Positions 9,721 through 20,863 of a stretch of 60,000 bases of DNA are shown in pieces. A program made the position numbers and the translations under genes. Numbering within the stretch: position 1 is the first letter of the stretch; every line of letters starts with the position of its first letter. The notes beneath the pieces were generated by a model. It was given only the letters and a program-made list of their open reading frames with translations. It was not told where the DNA came from and made no database searches. The DNA is from Polytrichum commune (Eukaryota > Streptophyta > Polytrichopsida > Polytrichales > Polytrichaceae), in assembly GCA_950295325.1 (NCBI GenBank), contig OX485803.1, positions 26,166,001-26,226,000 on the forward strand, given 5' to 3'.

Positions 9721-12035
9721 TAGATTGTAAGGTGATATGCATCCATTACTGATCATAGTGTTCTAGTCATGGCATGGTGATCAATTTTAGGTGATAGTGT
9801 GCCTCTTCATATTCAATTAGGAATAGACTTATTAGGCAAATCGCTTAGGCCGACTACTGCAGCTTTGGAATATGTGAGCATCCGTGGTTCCAGCAAGTTG
9901 GGTCAGAGCTGAATTGGGTGAGTTAGATATAGATGTTTCCAAATTCCTCATTTATCATTAAATCATTCTTTGGCTTTCTTGGAGGCAAAAACTCTGCAAT
10001 AATTTGCATGATCTGGATTCTGCAAGACGCCTCAATCTCATCAGTAGCCTGCACCATTGAAGCAGATTAACTAAGTTATGGCTTGTTAAGTTTGGGCCTT
10101 GGTTGCTGTGACGTGCTGGTGCCTGGTTGTAATTTATTTTGTATTTTGTTCATTCCTTGCAAATTGCTTTGTCAATTAAGATACCTCAGAGTCTCTAACA
10201 ATTTGGCATGGTGTTTCTGTATGTGTTGTTTTCAACGTCAGTCTTATCTTTGCTGCTTACAAAGATTTACTCTTCCTCAGGAGAAATATTTTGATCAGTG
10301 TCAAAGCTTGTGCATACTTCAATTGGATGCATTCATTACCCAGGACTAAAATATGAGAATATTAACTTAGTGAAGGCCACAAAGTCCTCTTTAACATAGG
10401 CAGTGGACAATGAGCAGGTATGGTTGTAAATGGAAGGACAAACATGCCGTTGCACTTCAAAAGTCTCAAAAGCCAATGGTATCAAGAAACTTTGCCTCCT
10501 CCCTTGGGATTGCTTTTTGTGAAATGTCCTTGGCACTCTGCCAGTGTTGATGGTGAGTGCTGCAATACCTGAATGCCCAAAATTATGATAAGTAGATATG
10601 TACTTAGTTTGACAGTGAATTGTTCTAGATTTTGTGCAAGTTGCAACTCGTGGTGAAGTGGGTAACCTATCTTTGAACTGAAAAGTTGCCGGTTTAGGGG
10701 AAGGCTGAAGTGACCAGAAAAGAATGGATGTCCACTGCAGGCATCAAAAGATTCATGTAGTAACTGAGTTGACTATTGGCTGCATCTAATCAACTTCTTC
10801 CCTTGCACTTCTAAAAGTTACGACACCATTCTTTTCAGGTTTTGTGCTTGAACTTGAAAATGGATCCAAAACAAAGAGGGATCAAAGTTCCTTCATTTAG
10901 GTACCTGAAAAGGAATTTTGTTTCCCAACACCTATCATCAAGGGTGTAGTAAAAGTTCGTTGTCATAGGTTCATTGCTAATTCATACGAAGTTAATCTCA
11001 AGAAATTAATTTAGGGTTTGATCTAATTGAGATCTTAATTTTGGTAAAATTAGTGAATCCCATGCTGTACGTAGCATTCATCGTTTTCACCCTCCACGAT
11101 GGTAGGTGGTGTGAACACCATAACATTATGTGAACCTAGGAAGGTAAGAGCGTTTGAGTAAACAAGCACGTGCAAGTTGTGGATCATGGCAAGGCCAAGT
11201 TGAAAATTGGGTGCCCAAGAAACCAAGGTTTGACATGGGTGTGTCCCTCGTCGCCCCAATTGAGACACTGCTAGGTCTAGTATATGTCAAACAACTTCAA
11301 CCGTTGTGCCACCTTCCTTGTACCATACTCCTTTCACCAAGTGCCTTGCACCACACCCCTTGTACCTAAACCCATGTTCCAGGTTCCTTGCACCATACCA
11401 CTTCACAAATCAAACATGTCACTATTCCAAACATGAACCTTGTTCCAGAAATAGGTGGGATATCTAAGCGGGATTTCTCATCAACACATGGCCCAATTTT
11501 GAATTCAACGTGGATATGTTTTTAAATTGAATAGGATGGCCTCTGCCATCAAAGAGATCCTATCTCAGATCTATATGAAACATGTTCGGAAATGCATTAC
11601 CATTGCATCCACATCCATGTACCTACTCTTCAATATAACTTCGCTTGAGTGAGACCATTGGTTGTTTAAGTATCAGACTTACCTCATATTTCAATGTTTA
11701 GAGTTTGTTGGAACATGTGCCAATATGTAGCGGCTGGAATTTTGTTTGATTATTGATTAGTGTGTCACAATTTCATAGGCGATTTGGTGTTCTTAGGTGA
11801 TTTTTGCACCTTTTAGGGGGCAAAATTCACATGTGACTATGACTACGACTATGTGTGAGTGAGTGTGTGTTTGAAGGTTCTTTTTTCAGATCTCTCAAAA
11901 AATCAGTGAGCACAACGACTAAGCACCAAGGCAATTTGCAACGAGGCAATTCCAAAGGGAAACGATTGGACCTTCACTTTCCTCAACTCACTTTTCAAGG
12001 TGATTGTTAAATTTCGCTGCCATCTTTCCCACAAT
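9721..12035. other. No confident gene; possible worn gene fragments
   Basis: Short ORFs only. Stretch 10083-10350 (+) has long open frames rich in Cys/Leu and a polypyrimidine-CAG (TCTTCCTCAG at about 10271-10280) that looks like an acceptor, but no domain. It may be part of an old gene later split by the copia element at 12-15 kb. No RNA gene or transposon ends found. Confidence 0.3.
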
Positions 12036-13194
12036 CAGTGTGAATTTTACGCAGGTAGACTATGCCTAAAGAAGAGAACTCCCACAAATTATTACCTCAA
12101 CCCTTTTACAACAAAAACACACCCTCAGCAAGAAGGAAAATTTCATCCCCTCAAACAAAGGCCATGATACTCCAAGGCTTTCAAAAACTAAACAAGGAGA
12201 GTTTCAGAGAAATGGTTGTTTGCATGGACTCGTTGAGAAAGCGTTTGTACTTCATTTTGCAGTTGCTCAATTTTCATTCCAAAAAGTCAATCACGTCAAC
12301 AAATCAAGAGAGGTATGATTTTTATGTATGGAAGCCATCTCCTCTTGCATGGCTTCTACCCACTTGGGATCAATGACCACTTTGATGAATGTCTTGGGCT
12401 CTTGAGGAAGTGATATAACACCCACAAAATAATCTTGTCACCATACTGGAAGATTAGTTTTACATTTTGACAAAGATTTGTGCTCAACTTGAGAGCCATA
12501 TTGATTTGGATCATTTTCTTCAGCAAGGTCCCATTGGAGATCAAAGGACTGCGACGTAGAGATATCATTTACAGCACCATCAGTTGGCCAATGATTGAGA
12601 ACATGAGCCCTATCGGGACTAGTGATGTTAAATACTAGGAAACTTTTTACTGAACGGTCGGAGAAGTAGTATGGATCAAAGCGAGACCAAAGGAAGGAAG
12701 TTGGTGATTAACCAGGAGCTTGGAATGATCGAGAAGAATGTACTAGGTATTGAACATGTAATAGAGAAACATACCCACTTGGAGAATTTGGTTGACAAAT
12801 TTTGAGTGGGCAGAACGATTTGATTTGATGGGACTTGGTTGGACAACTTTGATACATCTAAGGTGGATAAAGGTGAGGTCTGAACGGTTGAGATGTCCTA
12901 TAGTGAAATAGAGTTTTCACTTTGATTTTGTCTCGGGAATTCGTTGAATACTACATCTCTGGTGACAATAACTTTATTTTTAAGTCAGCATATAGACCCT
13001 AAAAGCTTTTGATGAATCATCACAGCCTATAAAAACATCCTTCAATCACTCTTGGTTGAAGTTTGTTTCGTTTTGATTTCGAAACATGGACATAGACTTG
13101 ACACCCAAAGATTTTGAGATACTGGAGATAAGGTTTTACCCGTAGAAAACTTCATCAGGTGTAAGCTCAAAGTTTGATCTCGTGGGGGATCTGT

Positions 13195-13690
13195 TTATGA
13201 GATGAATTGTCGTTTTTGCAACCTCAGCCCATAAGAATCCTTAACCCCTCCAGCTATCACTATGATTCTCATGTGTTCTAGAATAGTCCTGTTGTTTCTT
13301 TCCGAAACCCCGTTTTCTTGGGGTGTATGTGCAGTGGTAAGCTGGCAATGAATTCCAACACTGTTATAGATTTCTTCGCGAGCCTTAGAGGTGTAGTCAC
13401 CTCCAGGATCGCTCCTAATCATCCCAATCTTCTTGTTGGTCTGATTTTCAACTTGACTTTTGAAATATCTGAATTTCTCGACAGTCTGACTCTTTGTTTG
13501 GAGAAAGTAGATCCAAGTTTTACAAGACTTTTCGTTTGTAAAAGTTAGAAAATACTTTGCATTTCCCAAGGATTGAATTGGGAGAGGTCCACACAAATCG
13601 GAGTGGACAACTTCGAGAATTTCTGAAGCTTTATTTTCAGTAGCTTTTGGAATTATTTTTTTCGTTTGCTTTCCCAATTAACATGGGTGG
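13195..13690 (-). pseudogene. Copia integrase core remnant
   Basis: A 160-residue open stretch shows the copia integrase wording: HSDLCGPLPIQSLGNAKYFL (first catalytic Asp), RSDPGGDYTS (normally RSDNGGEF; second Asp present), HTPQENGVSERNNRTI (catalytic Glu in GVSERNN). All three acidic residues D, D, E are visible. It continues into stops past 13195 (NRSPTR..-like tail, about 13160-13130). The long open frame shows this is the least decayed part of the element. The zinc-finger/GAG-pre-integrase region lies just upstream at about 13680-13860. Confidence 0.9.
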
Positions 13691-14172
13691 CATACTTTGG
13701 TGGACTCTGGTAAAATTGGAATTCCTATGCACATTCTACTGAGAAGGGATAAATTAACAAAGCTAATATGTCTCATTCTTGTGTGCCAAAGGTGGATTTG
13801 TTCATTTTGGGCCTAAGTAATTTTAGCAAGCCTGTTGTTTAACGAGACTGGTGGTTGAGAGAGAGGCAAATTTTGTGCTACGTGGGTCTCTAAAAGTTGA
13901 TCAAACAAAGGTTCGGAAGTGAACAATGGATGGGCTTCTACATCTTCGGGTGGTTCAAGGAGATCAGGTGTAAACTGAGGTGGGCCTCAGTTCATGATGA
14001 CATTTCAAATACGCATCACCAACGCCTCTTCATGGTTGTTGCCATGACGCAACTTGAGTTTACTCTTTTCTAGATGAAGTCAATTGAGCACTTCGTCTAG
14101 TGATGGAAGTGTTCTCTCAAACTATACTTGGCAAACAAAATGCTCAAATTAGTTAGGAAGATGAGTCAGAAT

Positions 14173-14640
14173 CTAGTGAACCACCGCGGGATCATCCACA
14201 ACTTGATATGTTGACCTCAGATCCTTTAGAAGACTATAAACGACATGCATTAATGTGGGAACTACCATGTCATCAGTCATTCTGCAATCATGCCACTTGT
14301 TTCTCAGTGTCATGATATCGGTGATGGTTTGAGTACTGTAGAGAATATTCGATTTCAACCATGTCTCATGTGATTCCTTTGATGAAGCCTTGTGGACCTT
14401 CACACAATGTAAGATTCAAGAGCCCGATGGCTCTAATCCTTCTCTTTTTGGCAGCTACAATCTCCTACCAAGTGGGTGACGGTAACTCTTCTTCATGTGA
14501 CCATCTTCATCTTCTACCAGCACCAAGCAATCCCATAGATCCTCCTTCTCAAAGACATTCTAAACTGTCTTCCTCCACACCTTGTGGTTGGCTGGAGAGG
14601 CCAACATCTTCTCCTTGGCAATGATGTTATCTTCGTGAAA
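14173..14640 (-). pseudogene. Copia gag remnant
   Basis: Minus-strand reading gives SHETWLKSNILYSTQTITDI followed by 'LRNKWHDCRMTDDMVVPTLM' and a 'YQVVDDPAVVH' stretch, typical of the UBN2/gag domain of copia elements. Further upstream, 'VFEKEDLWDCL' (about 14560) fits the start of gag. Stops and a frame change separate the two halves. Confidence 0.65.
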
Positions 14641-14748
14641 TGAGATACTTACTAATACGCTTCAAAGAATGTCCCTCAAGGAAGCTTCCACATAAAACAT
14701 TAAAAAATTGCACAGATGGTGCAAGCGTAGCTCATACAAGCATACCCA

Positions 14749-14760
14749 GCTCTGATACCA
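14749..14760 (-). other. Primer-binding site, initiator tRNA-Met type
   Basis: The minus strand reads TGGTATCAGAGC, the classic 12-nt complement of the 3' end of plant initiator tRNA-Met used by copia elements. Its place between the gag remnant and the presumed LTR is as expected. Confidence 0.85.
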
Positions 14761-14761
14761 T

Positions 14762-14988
14762 AATAATCTTATCAACACTGAGCTTCATCATACAATGAGC
14801 ACTATTGTACTCAGATGATAAGAGAGAAGAACTAAGTGGTATATATCTAATTTGCTACAGTGACCACCGGGAGAATATTCCGGCACTAACTTAACGATTA
14901 CGCTTGCACGAGTGCATGACCATTTCCTTCTAACTGCTTTTGATCCATGATCTACCTTGTTGCTAAGTATAGCTTGGACTTATCAACA
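14762..14988 (-). repeat. Probable 5' LTR of the copia element
   Basis: Inferred from position next to the primer-binding site. The minus strand begins TGTTGATAAGTCC at 14988, a usual copia LTR start; a second TGTTGATAAG lies at its other end (about 14777). No canonical CA is found at the internal end and no second LTR copy is in the window, so the limits are approximate. Confidence 0.4.
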
Positions 14989-15614
14989 GGAACCTCACCT
15001 GTCCACTTTACTCCCACTTGAAGTTGTTCACGGTGTTTTAGTTTGTAGCATAGAAATTGTCAAGAACTTCTTGGTTTCTCTTTGTGATTGACATGATTTG
15101 GTTGCAGGTAGGAGGATTGACAACGAGAATGCAAGATGAAAAGGGGTCATGAACAAGAAGATCCAGCTGAGGTGGGTTTTACGCTTTGTGAATTTGTGAT
15201 CCTTACTGACTTTGAAATACTCCGTTGCTGTGCATGATGAATCGCACTTAGCACTTAACGTCTTAGAAGTATTATGATTTATGCTTAAATGAAGATGGTG
15301 GAGTAGCATGGACCACGTAATTAAGTGTATGTTTGCATTGACCTTGTTTTATTGCAGTTGTTGCAACTCTTGGATGATGAAAGTGAGGGTACTTTGAATG
15401 ACGGTGATGATGATTGGTGAGATACTAGTTTAGCGTACTACCATTGACGTGCTCAGTGGGTATCATGAGATATTGATTTGGACAATCTGTTAGTCATGTA
15501 CCATTGTTCAATAAATTTTGTCTTTACAACTTCCAAATCATAAGCCAAAGCTTATGATTATAGGTTGAACAAAATCCACTGGTTACTCAAGAAAAAAACT
15601 GAAATGTATTCCAG
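14989..15614. other. Sequence between retrotransposon and TNL pseudogene
   Basis: Mostly featureless. It holds one exon-like stretch, listed separately at 15358-15420. A CAG-preceded segment at about 15109-15157 followed by GTGGGT also looks splice-like, but all its frames soon meet stops. Confidence 0.35.
15358..15420 (+). CDS. Possible terminal exon of an unknown gene
   Basis: After a polypyrimidine-CAG acceptor (TTGTTTTATTGCAG) an open frame reads LLQLLDDESEGTLNDGDDDW and stops at TGA 15418-15420. Acidic, low-complexity C-termini of this kind are common in plant proteins. Neither the phase nor upstream exons can be fixed; the copia insertion just upstream could have split the gene. Only position and composition support the call. 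Confidence 0.25.
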   Translation: MLQLLDDESEGTLNDGDDDW

Positions 15615-15725
15615 TTGTTGAATCAGTCTATGTTTATGAGGTTTTTCAGAATTGTATATGTGGTTAGTATTGTTGGTGATAGTTGTTGTGTTCCTGGTTC
15701 TGCCAGAGAACCGGAGCTGGAACCG

Positions 15726-16268
15726 AAGCACAAAATCTTCTTGAATCACAGTGGGGTTCAAAAGACCTTCACGGAGCAGTTGTGCAAAAATTTGGAAGGA
15801 TGTCATTACTATCCATTCTTCGACAAACGTCCAAATAGTCTACCAAAGGGCAAGAAGTTTCCAGACCTTATCTTTCAAGCTGCTCGACAATGCCAGGATT
15901 GATTCTGTCTGAGGGTTTTTTCCCCCATTCCAAGTGGCCCATGCTAGAATAGAGTAACAATCCTCAAAAGGTTTCATTCTCCTCGTGTACCTGGCACTGT
16001 CCCGAAATGAATGTACAAGAAAATGAAATAAGACGTGATGGCTAGCTATCCGTGTGGCATGAGTGGGCTAAAGAAAGATGAGAGTATTATTGTAGCCGAG
16101 TGGAAGGATGCCTTTGAGGGTGCTTGATCCTTCAAATGGGATCGAGTGTGTGCAAGCGTTGGGGGAAGTTGCACTCAGAGAACAAATGGGGAGTGTCATT
16201 CGTCGTTTGGTTCGACCTGAGAAGCAATGGAATGATGCAAATGTGCAAGGGAGAACTCGAATATGCAG
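15726..16268 (+). pseudogene. TIR domain part of the TNL pseudogene
   Basis: Open frame KHKIFLNHSGVQKTFTEQLC, then GCHYYPFFDKRPNSLPKG, then FPDLIFQAARQC, matching TIR box 1 and the alpha-A/beta-B region. After QCQD (15902) the frame shifts and continues LILSEGFFPHSKWPMLE, the 'SE.FF.SKWPMLEL' block, which ends in TAG. About 80 bp of poor similarity follows, then VWHEWAKKDESIIVAEWKDA (about 16045-16105), another shift, and VLDPSNGIECVQALGEVALR..RLVRPEKQWNDANVQGRTRIC up to a GTAAGA donor at about 16269. The donor implies the ancestor had an intron here. Confidence 0.8.
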
Positions 16269-16452
16269 GGTAAGAATATGTTTGCTGCCATTCAAGGTTG
16301 TCTACTTGTGCCCATGTGAATGTTAATATGGAGCAATGTGGTTATGGAGGGGAGGTTTGATGTCTTGACATGCGTGGTGACAATGTTTACACGTAGAGGA
16401 ATAGATCTAATGAGTTTGTTCGAATATAGGCTTCAATCGAAAAGTTTATGCG

Positions 16453-17598
16453 GACAAAACCACCGCCATTGTATGGTGTTCGTGTGGTGGATATACATAG
16501 CACGGGAGATATTGGGAAGATCTCTTTTTGCAAAGTTCTTTGTGATGAGTTAAATGTGAAGTTTGAAGGGAAAGTTTTCCCTGCAGAATTGGGAAGCAAG
16601 AGTGAAAATTGAGTTGCACCGTTAAGTATTGCAGAATCTGACAGACTCAAATCATGACATATTGACATCTGCAACTATTGAGATGGTCAGAATCACATCC
16701 CATCCATTGTGGAGGCATGATGATGATTCATTGGATTGTGTGTACTTGTGCTCAGTTTTCCCATTATGAACAGAATGAATTGCAATTTTTTCAATGAATG
16801 AAAGTCTAAAACTGTAGGATCTGATTAGAGTAATGAATGCTAAATATGATGTTCCTAACAATAAACTATATCATGTTTGTATGGTTGTCATTTTCGCTTG
16901 GGAAAGATCGTTCCTTAATTTACCAGAAAAGTTTTCGGTATGACTTGACTGGTATTCATTTGGATATCATTGCAGACTACCAATCTTCTGAGACAACGCA
17001 TTCATCAACAACGAGTATTCTTAGCTCTGAACAATGTGTGGCAAGAATCAGTAGAGTAAGCCAAGATTTATTTGAGAGCAGATTTTCACCATGGAAGTAT
17101 TGTGATGGTGACTGCTCATTCTATGACATACTTGATCGCATGAACATTGATAGAAGTGATTGTTTGGAAATGCCCGAGCTGGAAGAGGAAGATGCAAAGT
17201 GTTCATTTCTCCATTGTGTAGGCATCCGTGGTGACGACGATGAGCAAAAGATCGAATATTGTGTTAGATAATGTGAGTTTCGTAAAGGTGAAAATATTTG
17301 TCAGCATCTCCATCCTTTGGCATTGAAGGTTTTGGGATCTCGATTGGGAAGCCTTGGACGTGATCCAACTGTATGGGTGGAGAGCCTATTGACTGATGAC
17401 AAGTTCAATCAATTTCGACAGAAGGAGCATCCAGTATTTTGCATCCTCCAAAGAGGTTATGACTTGTTAGTTAAAGAGGACCAACTTTTATTCATGGATT
17501 GTATTCTTTTCAATCCATCCCAAATCTGCTCTCAGGATCAGGGGGTTAATATTTACGAGTGGCTGAGGATCATACATCAAGTAGAGGTAAAAATTTAG
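16453..17598 (+). pseudogene. NB-ARC part of the TNL pseudogene
   Basis: At about 16460 the translation PPLYGVRVVDIHSTGDIGKI replaces the expected G.HGMGGIGKTT, so the Walker A P-loop has lost its key GK[ST] context. Kinase-2 is seen as RVFLALNNVW (about 17010-17040; the usual final Asp is Asn) and RNBS-B as GSIVMVTAHS (about 17095). Both are in one frame; EMPELEEEDAKCSFLHCVG follows in another. After a single in-frame TAA (17269-17271) comes HPLALKVLGSRLGSLG, the GLPL-type block, then FCILQRGYDLLVKEDQLLFM of the ARC subdomain. The frames and lost residues rule out ATP-dependent switching. Confidence 0.8.
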
Positions 17599-17880
17599 AG
17601 CCTTGTCATTCAAATCGTATATCTTTATCTAACATAGGATTTCATGCAGAATGTGAGGGACATCTATTGGTTTTAATGACCTGTAACAACCTCGTCAAGT
17701 TTATTGGATATTCATTGACTTTTGGTGAATTGATGACAAAGGCACACATTACAATTGCGTGCATTTCTTTGCAACGAAGAATGTCAAAGTTCCCAAGGTC
17801 CTTTGTCTTGCTTGAAATTGCTCCATAGTAGAGAAGGATAAATTTTTGGTTCATTCGATTACACTGGAGGTCTAACTATC

Positions 17881-18118
17881 ACATGTTAATATCGTGAATA
17901 TTGTGTTGAAAGGTCTGAAGGCTATGTCTCTCATTGAGGGTGTCGGTGATGATCTTCGCAGTGTCATTGTCCATGACTTGTATCGCGATTTTGCAGAATT
18001 GGAGGCAAAAAGGGATGCTCTGGATACCACAAAGAAGCACCTTGTCCTTCCGACCTTGTGTGAAGAGGCCATCCGGCAATTGTTGGCCAAATGTGGAAAG
18101 AGTCTTGGTGGCGTATGA
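17881..18118 (+). pseudogene. Winged-helix/MHD-like part of the TNL pseudogene
   Basis: VLKGLKAMSLIEGVGDDLRS then VIVHDLYRDFAELEAKRDAL: the V-H-D of VHDLYRDFA stands where the MHD motif of NB-ARC ends. The preceding 280 bp (17599-17880) has no clear match and is probably an eroded intron or exon. The frame closes in TGA at 18116-18118. Confidence 0.65.
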
Positions 18119-18149
18119 TGATTGTCGTCAGCTTTCCAATGTCCAATGA

Positions 18150-18829
18150 ATGGGAACAATCGAAGGAGTGAAATGGCAACATTCCTCCAATGTTGTGGTT
18201 CTCCAACTCTTAATTGACAGCAATGAGGTGTTGGACTTGCAAGCTTTACAATGCTCGAGAAGCCTGAAGCTCAGCTGGGGAGACCGTATTCCAAGTGGAG
18301 GCAAACTTCTCGGACTTGGGGAAATGAGGAATCTTGGATGGCTTTAGAATTGTGCAACATTCATTATGCACCATATTTGGAGGATATTGGTCGATTGACA
18401 AGGCTTAAGGTGCTACGTTTAAATTCCAGTTTTTCTTTGAGCTGGTCGAAATGCCCGTTTTCACCACTTTTGGAACGATTGAATCTTGACAAGTGCATTC
18501 CATTACGAGATCTTGTGCTTAAGTGCGCGTGTTTGAAGGAACTTCCAGATTTGAGCAGTTTGACATCTTTGAGGGCTCAGTTTGTTGCATGCAAGAGTGC
18601 AAGAGAGGTGGTGGGGTTGAGCTCCCAAATGTCTTCATTGCAGGAGCCGCGCTTGATTCAATGCTCATCATTAATAAGCCAGTGTCATGGTTTGGGTGAC
18701 CTGGTTTCGTTGCAAGGACTGGATATTATAAATTGTTACGAATTTATGCAACTTCCTGATTTGCACAAGCTTACAATCTTCGAAGCTGATCATCAATCAT
18801 TGTGGAATAGAAGTCGCTCAGGGGTTTAA
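18150..18829 (+). pseudogene. First leucine-rich repeat block of the TNL pseudogene
   Basis: Starts as VVVLQLLIDSNEVLDLQALQ..LGEMRNLGWL, then a one-base shift near 18340 leads into LELCNIHYAPYLEDIGRLTR LKVLRLNSS and so on. Repeats of about 23-25 residues with LxxLxxL spacing are visible (LKVLRLN, LERLNLDKC, LKELPDLSSLTSLR, LQGLDIINC). Ends at TAA near 18827-18829. Confidence 0.75.
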
Positions 18830-18944
18830 TGACTGAATGCGATTGCAGGAATTGTTCGTGTCTGAAGTGAGGAAATTGGTTGATTTACACTTGCTGATCA
18901 GGCACTTATGACGTCTGTGTATTATTTATTTTAACATCCAGGAC

Positions 18945-19630
18945 ATGATGCCGTGGTCTGGCAGCTTCATAGCATTGGAAGAACTCATCCTTGAAAGATT
19001 GTCGAGAGAGGTGGAGTATTTACCTGGCATTGATAAGCTAACGAGGTTGCGAAGGCTCAAGGTATTCGGAGCCCCTCATTTGTTGCAGCCAAGGGTGGGT
19101 GGCAGCCGAGTTACCAAATCTTCACAACCTCACAAATTGGAGTTTCTGGTCCTTCCTAGAACCCCAATCAAAAGTTTCCTGGGCCTTGAGCACCTTACAC
19201 GGCTAAGGAGCCTGAATTGCGCTAATACGCTACTGGCTGCTTTACCAGATCCCAGTGCTTTGAAACAATTGGATTTTCTCGTCCTTGGTGGGTGTTGTCG
19301 CCTCATGAGCTTGGGTAGCACTGGGTCCATGACTGCACTGCAAAATCTTCACGTTTCAAATTGTTACCATTTAGAGAGTTTGGCAGAAGCTGCAAGAGTC
19401 TGGAAATGCTCTCTCTGCAACATACTCAAGTGCATCTTTTGCCTGAAGACATTATGAGCTTTGCAAAATCACCAGAACTCCGTTACATGATTGCTTGGAA
19501 CCATAATTACGTGGACTTTTCAAAATTGTTGAGAGAGATGCCTTTGGCAGAGTTAGCGACGCAACTTGAGGCAAAGCAGGTGGAATATTTTACCACTCTT
19601 GAGACTGATGGACATGCATTGAGCCGGTAA
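18945..19630 (+). pseudogene. Second leucine-rich repeat block and C-terminal tail of the TNL pseudogene
   Basis: Repeats LEELILERL, LTRLRRLKVFGAP, LEFLVLPRTPIKSFLGLEHL, LRSLNCANTLLAALPD, LDFLVLGGCCRLMSLGS and LQNLHVSNCYHLESL. A shift near 19378 passes into FGRSCKSLEMLSLQHTQVHL and LPEDIMSFAKSPELRYM, ending EMPLAELATQLEAK..GHALSR and TAA at 19628-19630. An acceptor-like TCCAG precedes it (about 18941). The tail looks like the natural C-terminus of the family. Confidence 0.75.
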
Positions 19631-20863
19631 CTCCTTTGCAACAGTGAAGCTTTTGCCATGTCGTTTCCCAACACCAATCGGGATACCATAGGGTGTACCA
19701 TGCAGATTTATGTCTCTGGCAATATTGCAAGGTGTTTCAGCTGGAGACTGGAACTTTTGATGAGATTGCAATAAGTTCATTGTGCAAGTGAATCATTATG
19801 GATTGTCAATATGGTCCTGAGCTCATGGCCGCCATTGTCAAATAAGAAATCATTCTAGGACCACACTTTTTAGTCATGGGATCTTGTTGTCGTACTTGAG
19901 TGATGTGGAGCTAGGGTTGTGGGAAAGGATAATGGGTGGTGGTCAAAAAGGATTTTTCTCAAGTCCGAGGAGAAGAAGCTGCCCACCATGGCCGTAATAA
20001 TTTGAGCCAGATAAATTGCTCTCCATGGTGCACATTGGAGCATCAATGTTGTTGTGATGAGATCTGCCACTGCCAGTAGCAGACCTCAAATTAGAATAAA
20101 ATACTGGACATAGCCGATGATTGAACTTCTCTATGAACAATGTCCGGGGAGAACCGGTATTTAGTGTAATGGCGGCCAGTTGGTTTTGTGAAAGGCCGGT
20201 TGAATTGGGAAAGTGGAGGATGTGAAACCGGTGCAACAACAACAACAACAACGGATTTCAATCGGCAACCATTTTGAGGAGGAGGATTTTTACCTGGATG
20301 AATTGTGAAATAGGCAGATTTCATCCGGTTTGATTCATCTAGGACCAGATATCATCTGGTTCTAGGGTTTAGGTTATGTGTTTGTTGTAGGCTTGTAGTG
20401 ATTTGGTGAATGGCGGACAGACAAAGCTTTTGCTTCATTATTGCATTTCATTGTTGACGGCTAGCGTTAAAGCGTTTAGAATGTATTATGAGTGTGTCTA
20501 TGAAAGATCTTCGTGATGATCTTGATAACATACTAATGGAAGCCATAGTTTTATGGAGGAACTCTACAAAGTTTAGATGGTTGTTTTCACATCCACAGAG
20601 TTACCTTTCAGGGCGTTTTCCTCTTGAAGGTGAGGATGATACTGCTGATTTTGACTCTAACAGTTGATGGATTTCATTTTTGTATATAGTATGGTATGTT
20701 AGGTTACTCTTTTATCATGTTGTGGCCTCAAATCTAATGTGAGGTTTTAAGACCTAGGCATGATAGAAAAGTAAATCCACGGCCATCACCCGGTTGATGG
20801 GTTATTTTAGGTTCAACTCCTGCTATGGATAAATTGTTGATCATTGTTGTTGGATGTTGATAT
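19631..20863. other. No gene seen between TNL pseudogene and element at 20.9 kb
   Basis: Short overlapping minus-strand ORFs only. A CAA microsatellite lies at about 20233-20251. The phrase ACCGG recurs (20154, 20228, 20324), but no paired ends or TSD could be assigned. Confidence 0.4.

Larger units (their letters stand above)
12036..14988 (-). mobile_element. Truncated Ty1/copia retrotransposon, minus strand
   Basis: Reading leftwards on the minus strand: a probable 5' LTR (about 14762-14988), a tRNA-Met primer-binding site, gag remnant, GAG-pre-integrase/integrase, and the beginning of reverse transcriptase. At about 12380-12300 the minus strand reads in the manner of DPKWVEAMQEEMASIHKN, the conserved start of copia reverse transcriptase. 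The order gag-integrase-reverse transcriptase defines copia rather than gypsy. The remainder of reverse transcriptase, RNase H and the 3' LTR are not seen, so the element is truncated. It has stops and frame changes throughout and cannot be autonomous. It is distinct from the remnant at 0.4-1.4 kb, which keeps the opposite end of pol. Confidence 0.8.
15615..19630 (+). pseudogene. TIR-NB-ARC-LRR disease-resistance pseudogene
   Basis: Over 4 kb, all domains of a TNL immune receptor can be read in order on the plus strand, but only by changing frame repeatedly. They are TIR (15726-16268), NB-ARC (16453-17598), winged-helix/MHD-like (17881-18118), leucine-rich repeats (18150-19380) and a conserved C-terminal tail (to 19630). 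Intact proteins of this type sense pathogen effectors in the cytoplasm, using ATP/ADP exchange in NB-ARC as a switch and the TIR as a signalling NADase. Here the P-loop is degraded, stops interrupt every domain, and at least seven frame changes are needed. Wording such as YPFFDKR..SLPKG and VHDLYRDFAELEAK is what I associate with non-seed-plant TNLs. Individual domains are listed below. Confidence 0.85.

Noticed and set aside
20760-20832. GGTTCAACTCC as a tRNA gene
   Set aside because: Flanks do not form a seven-base acceptor stem, and no anticodon arm could be found.
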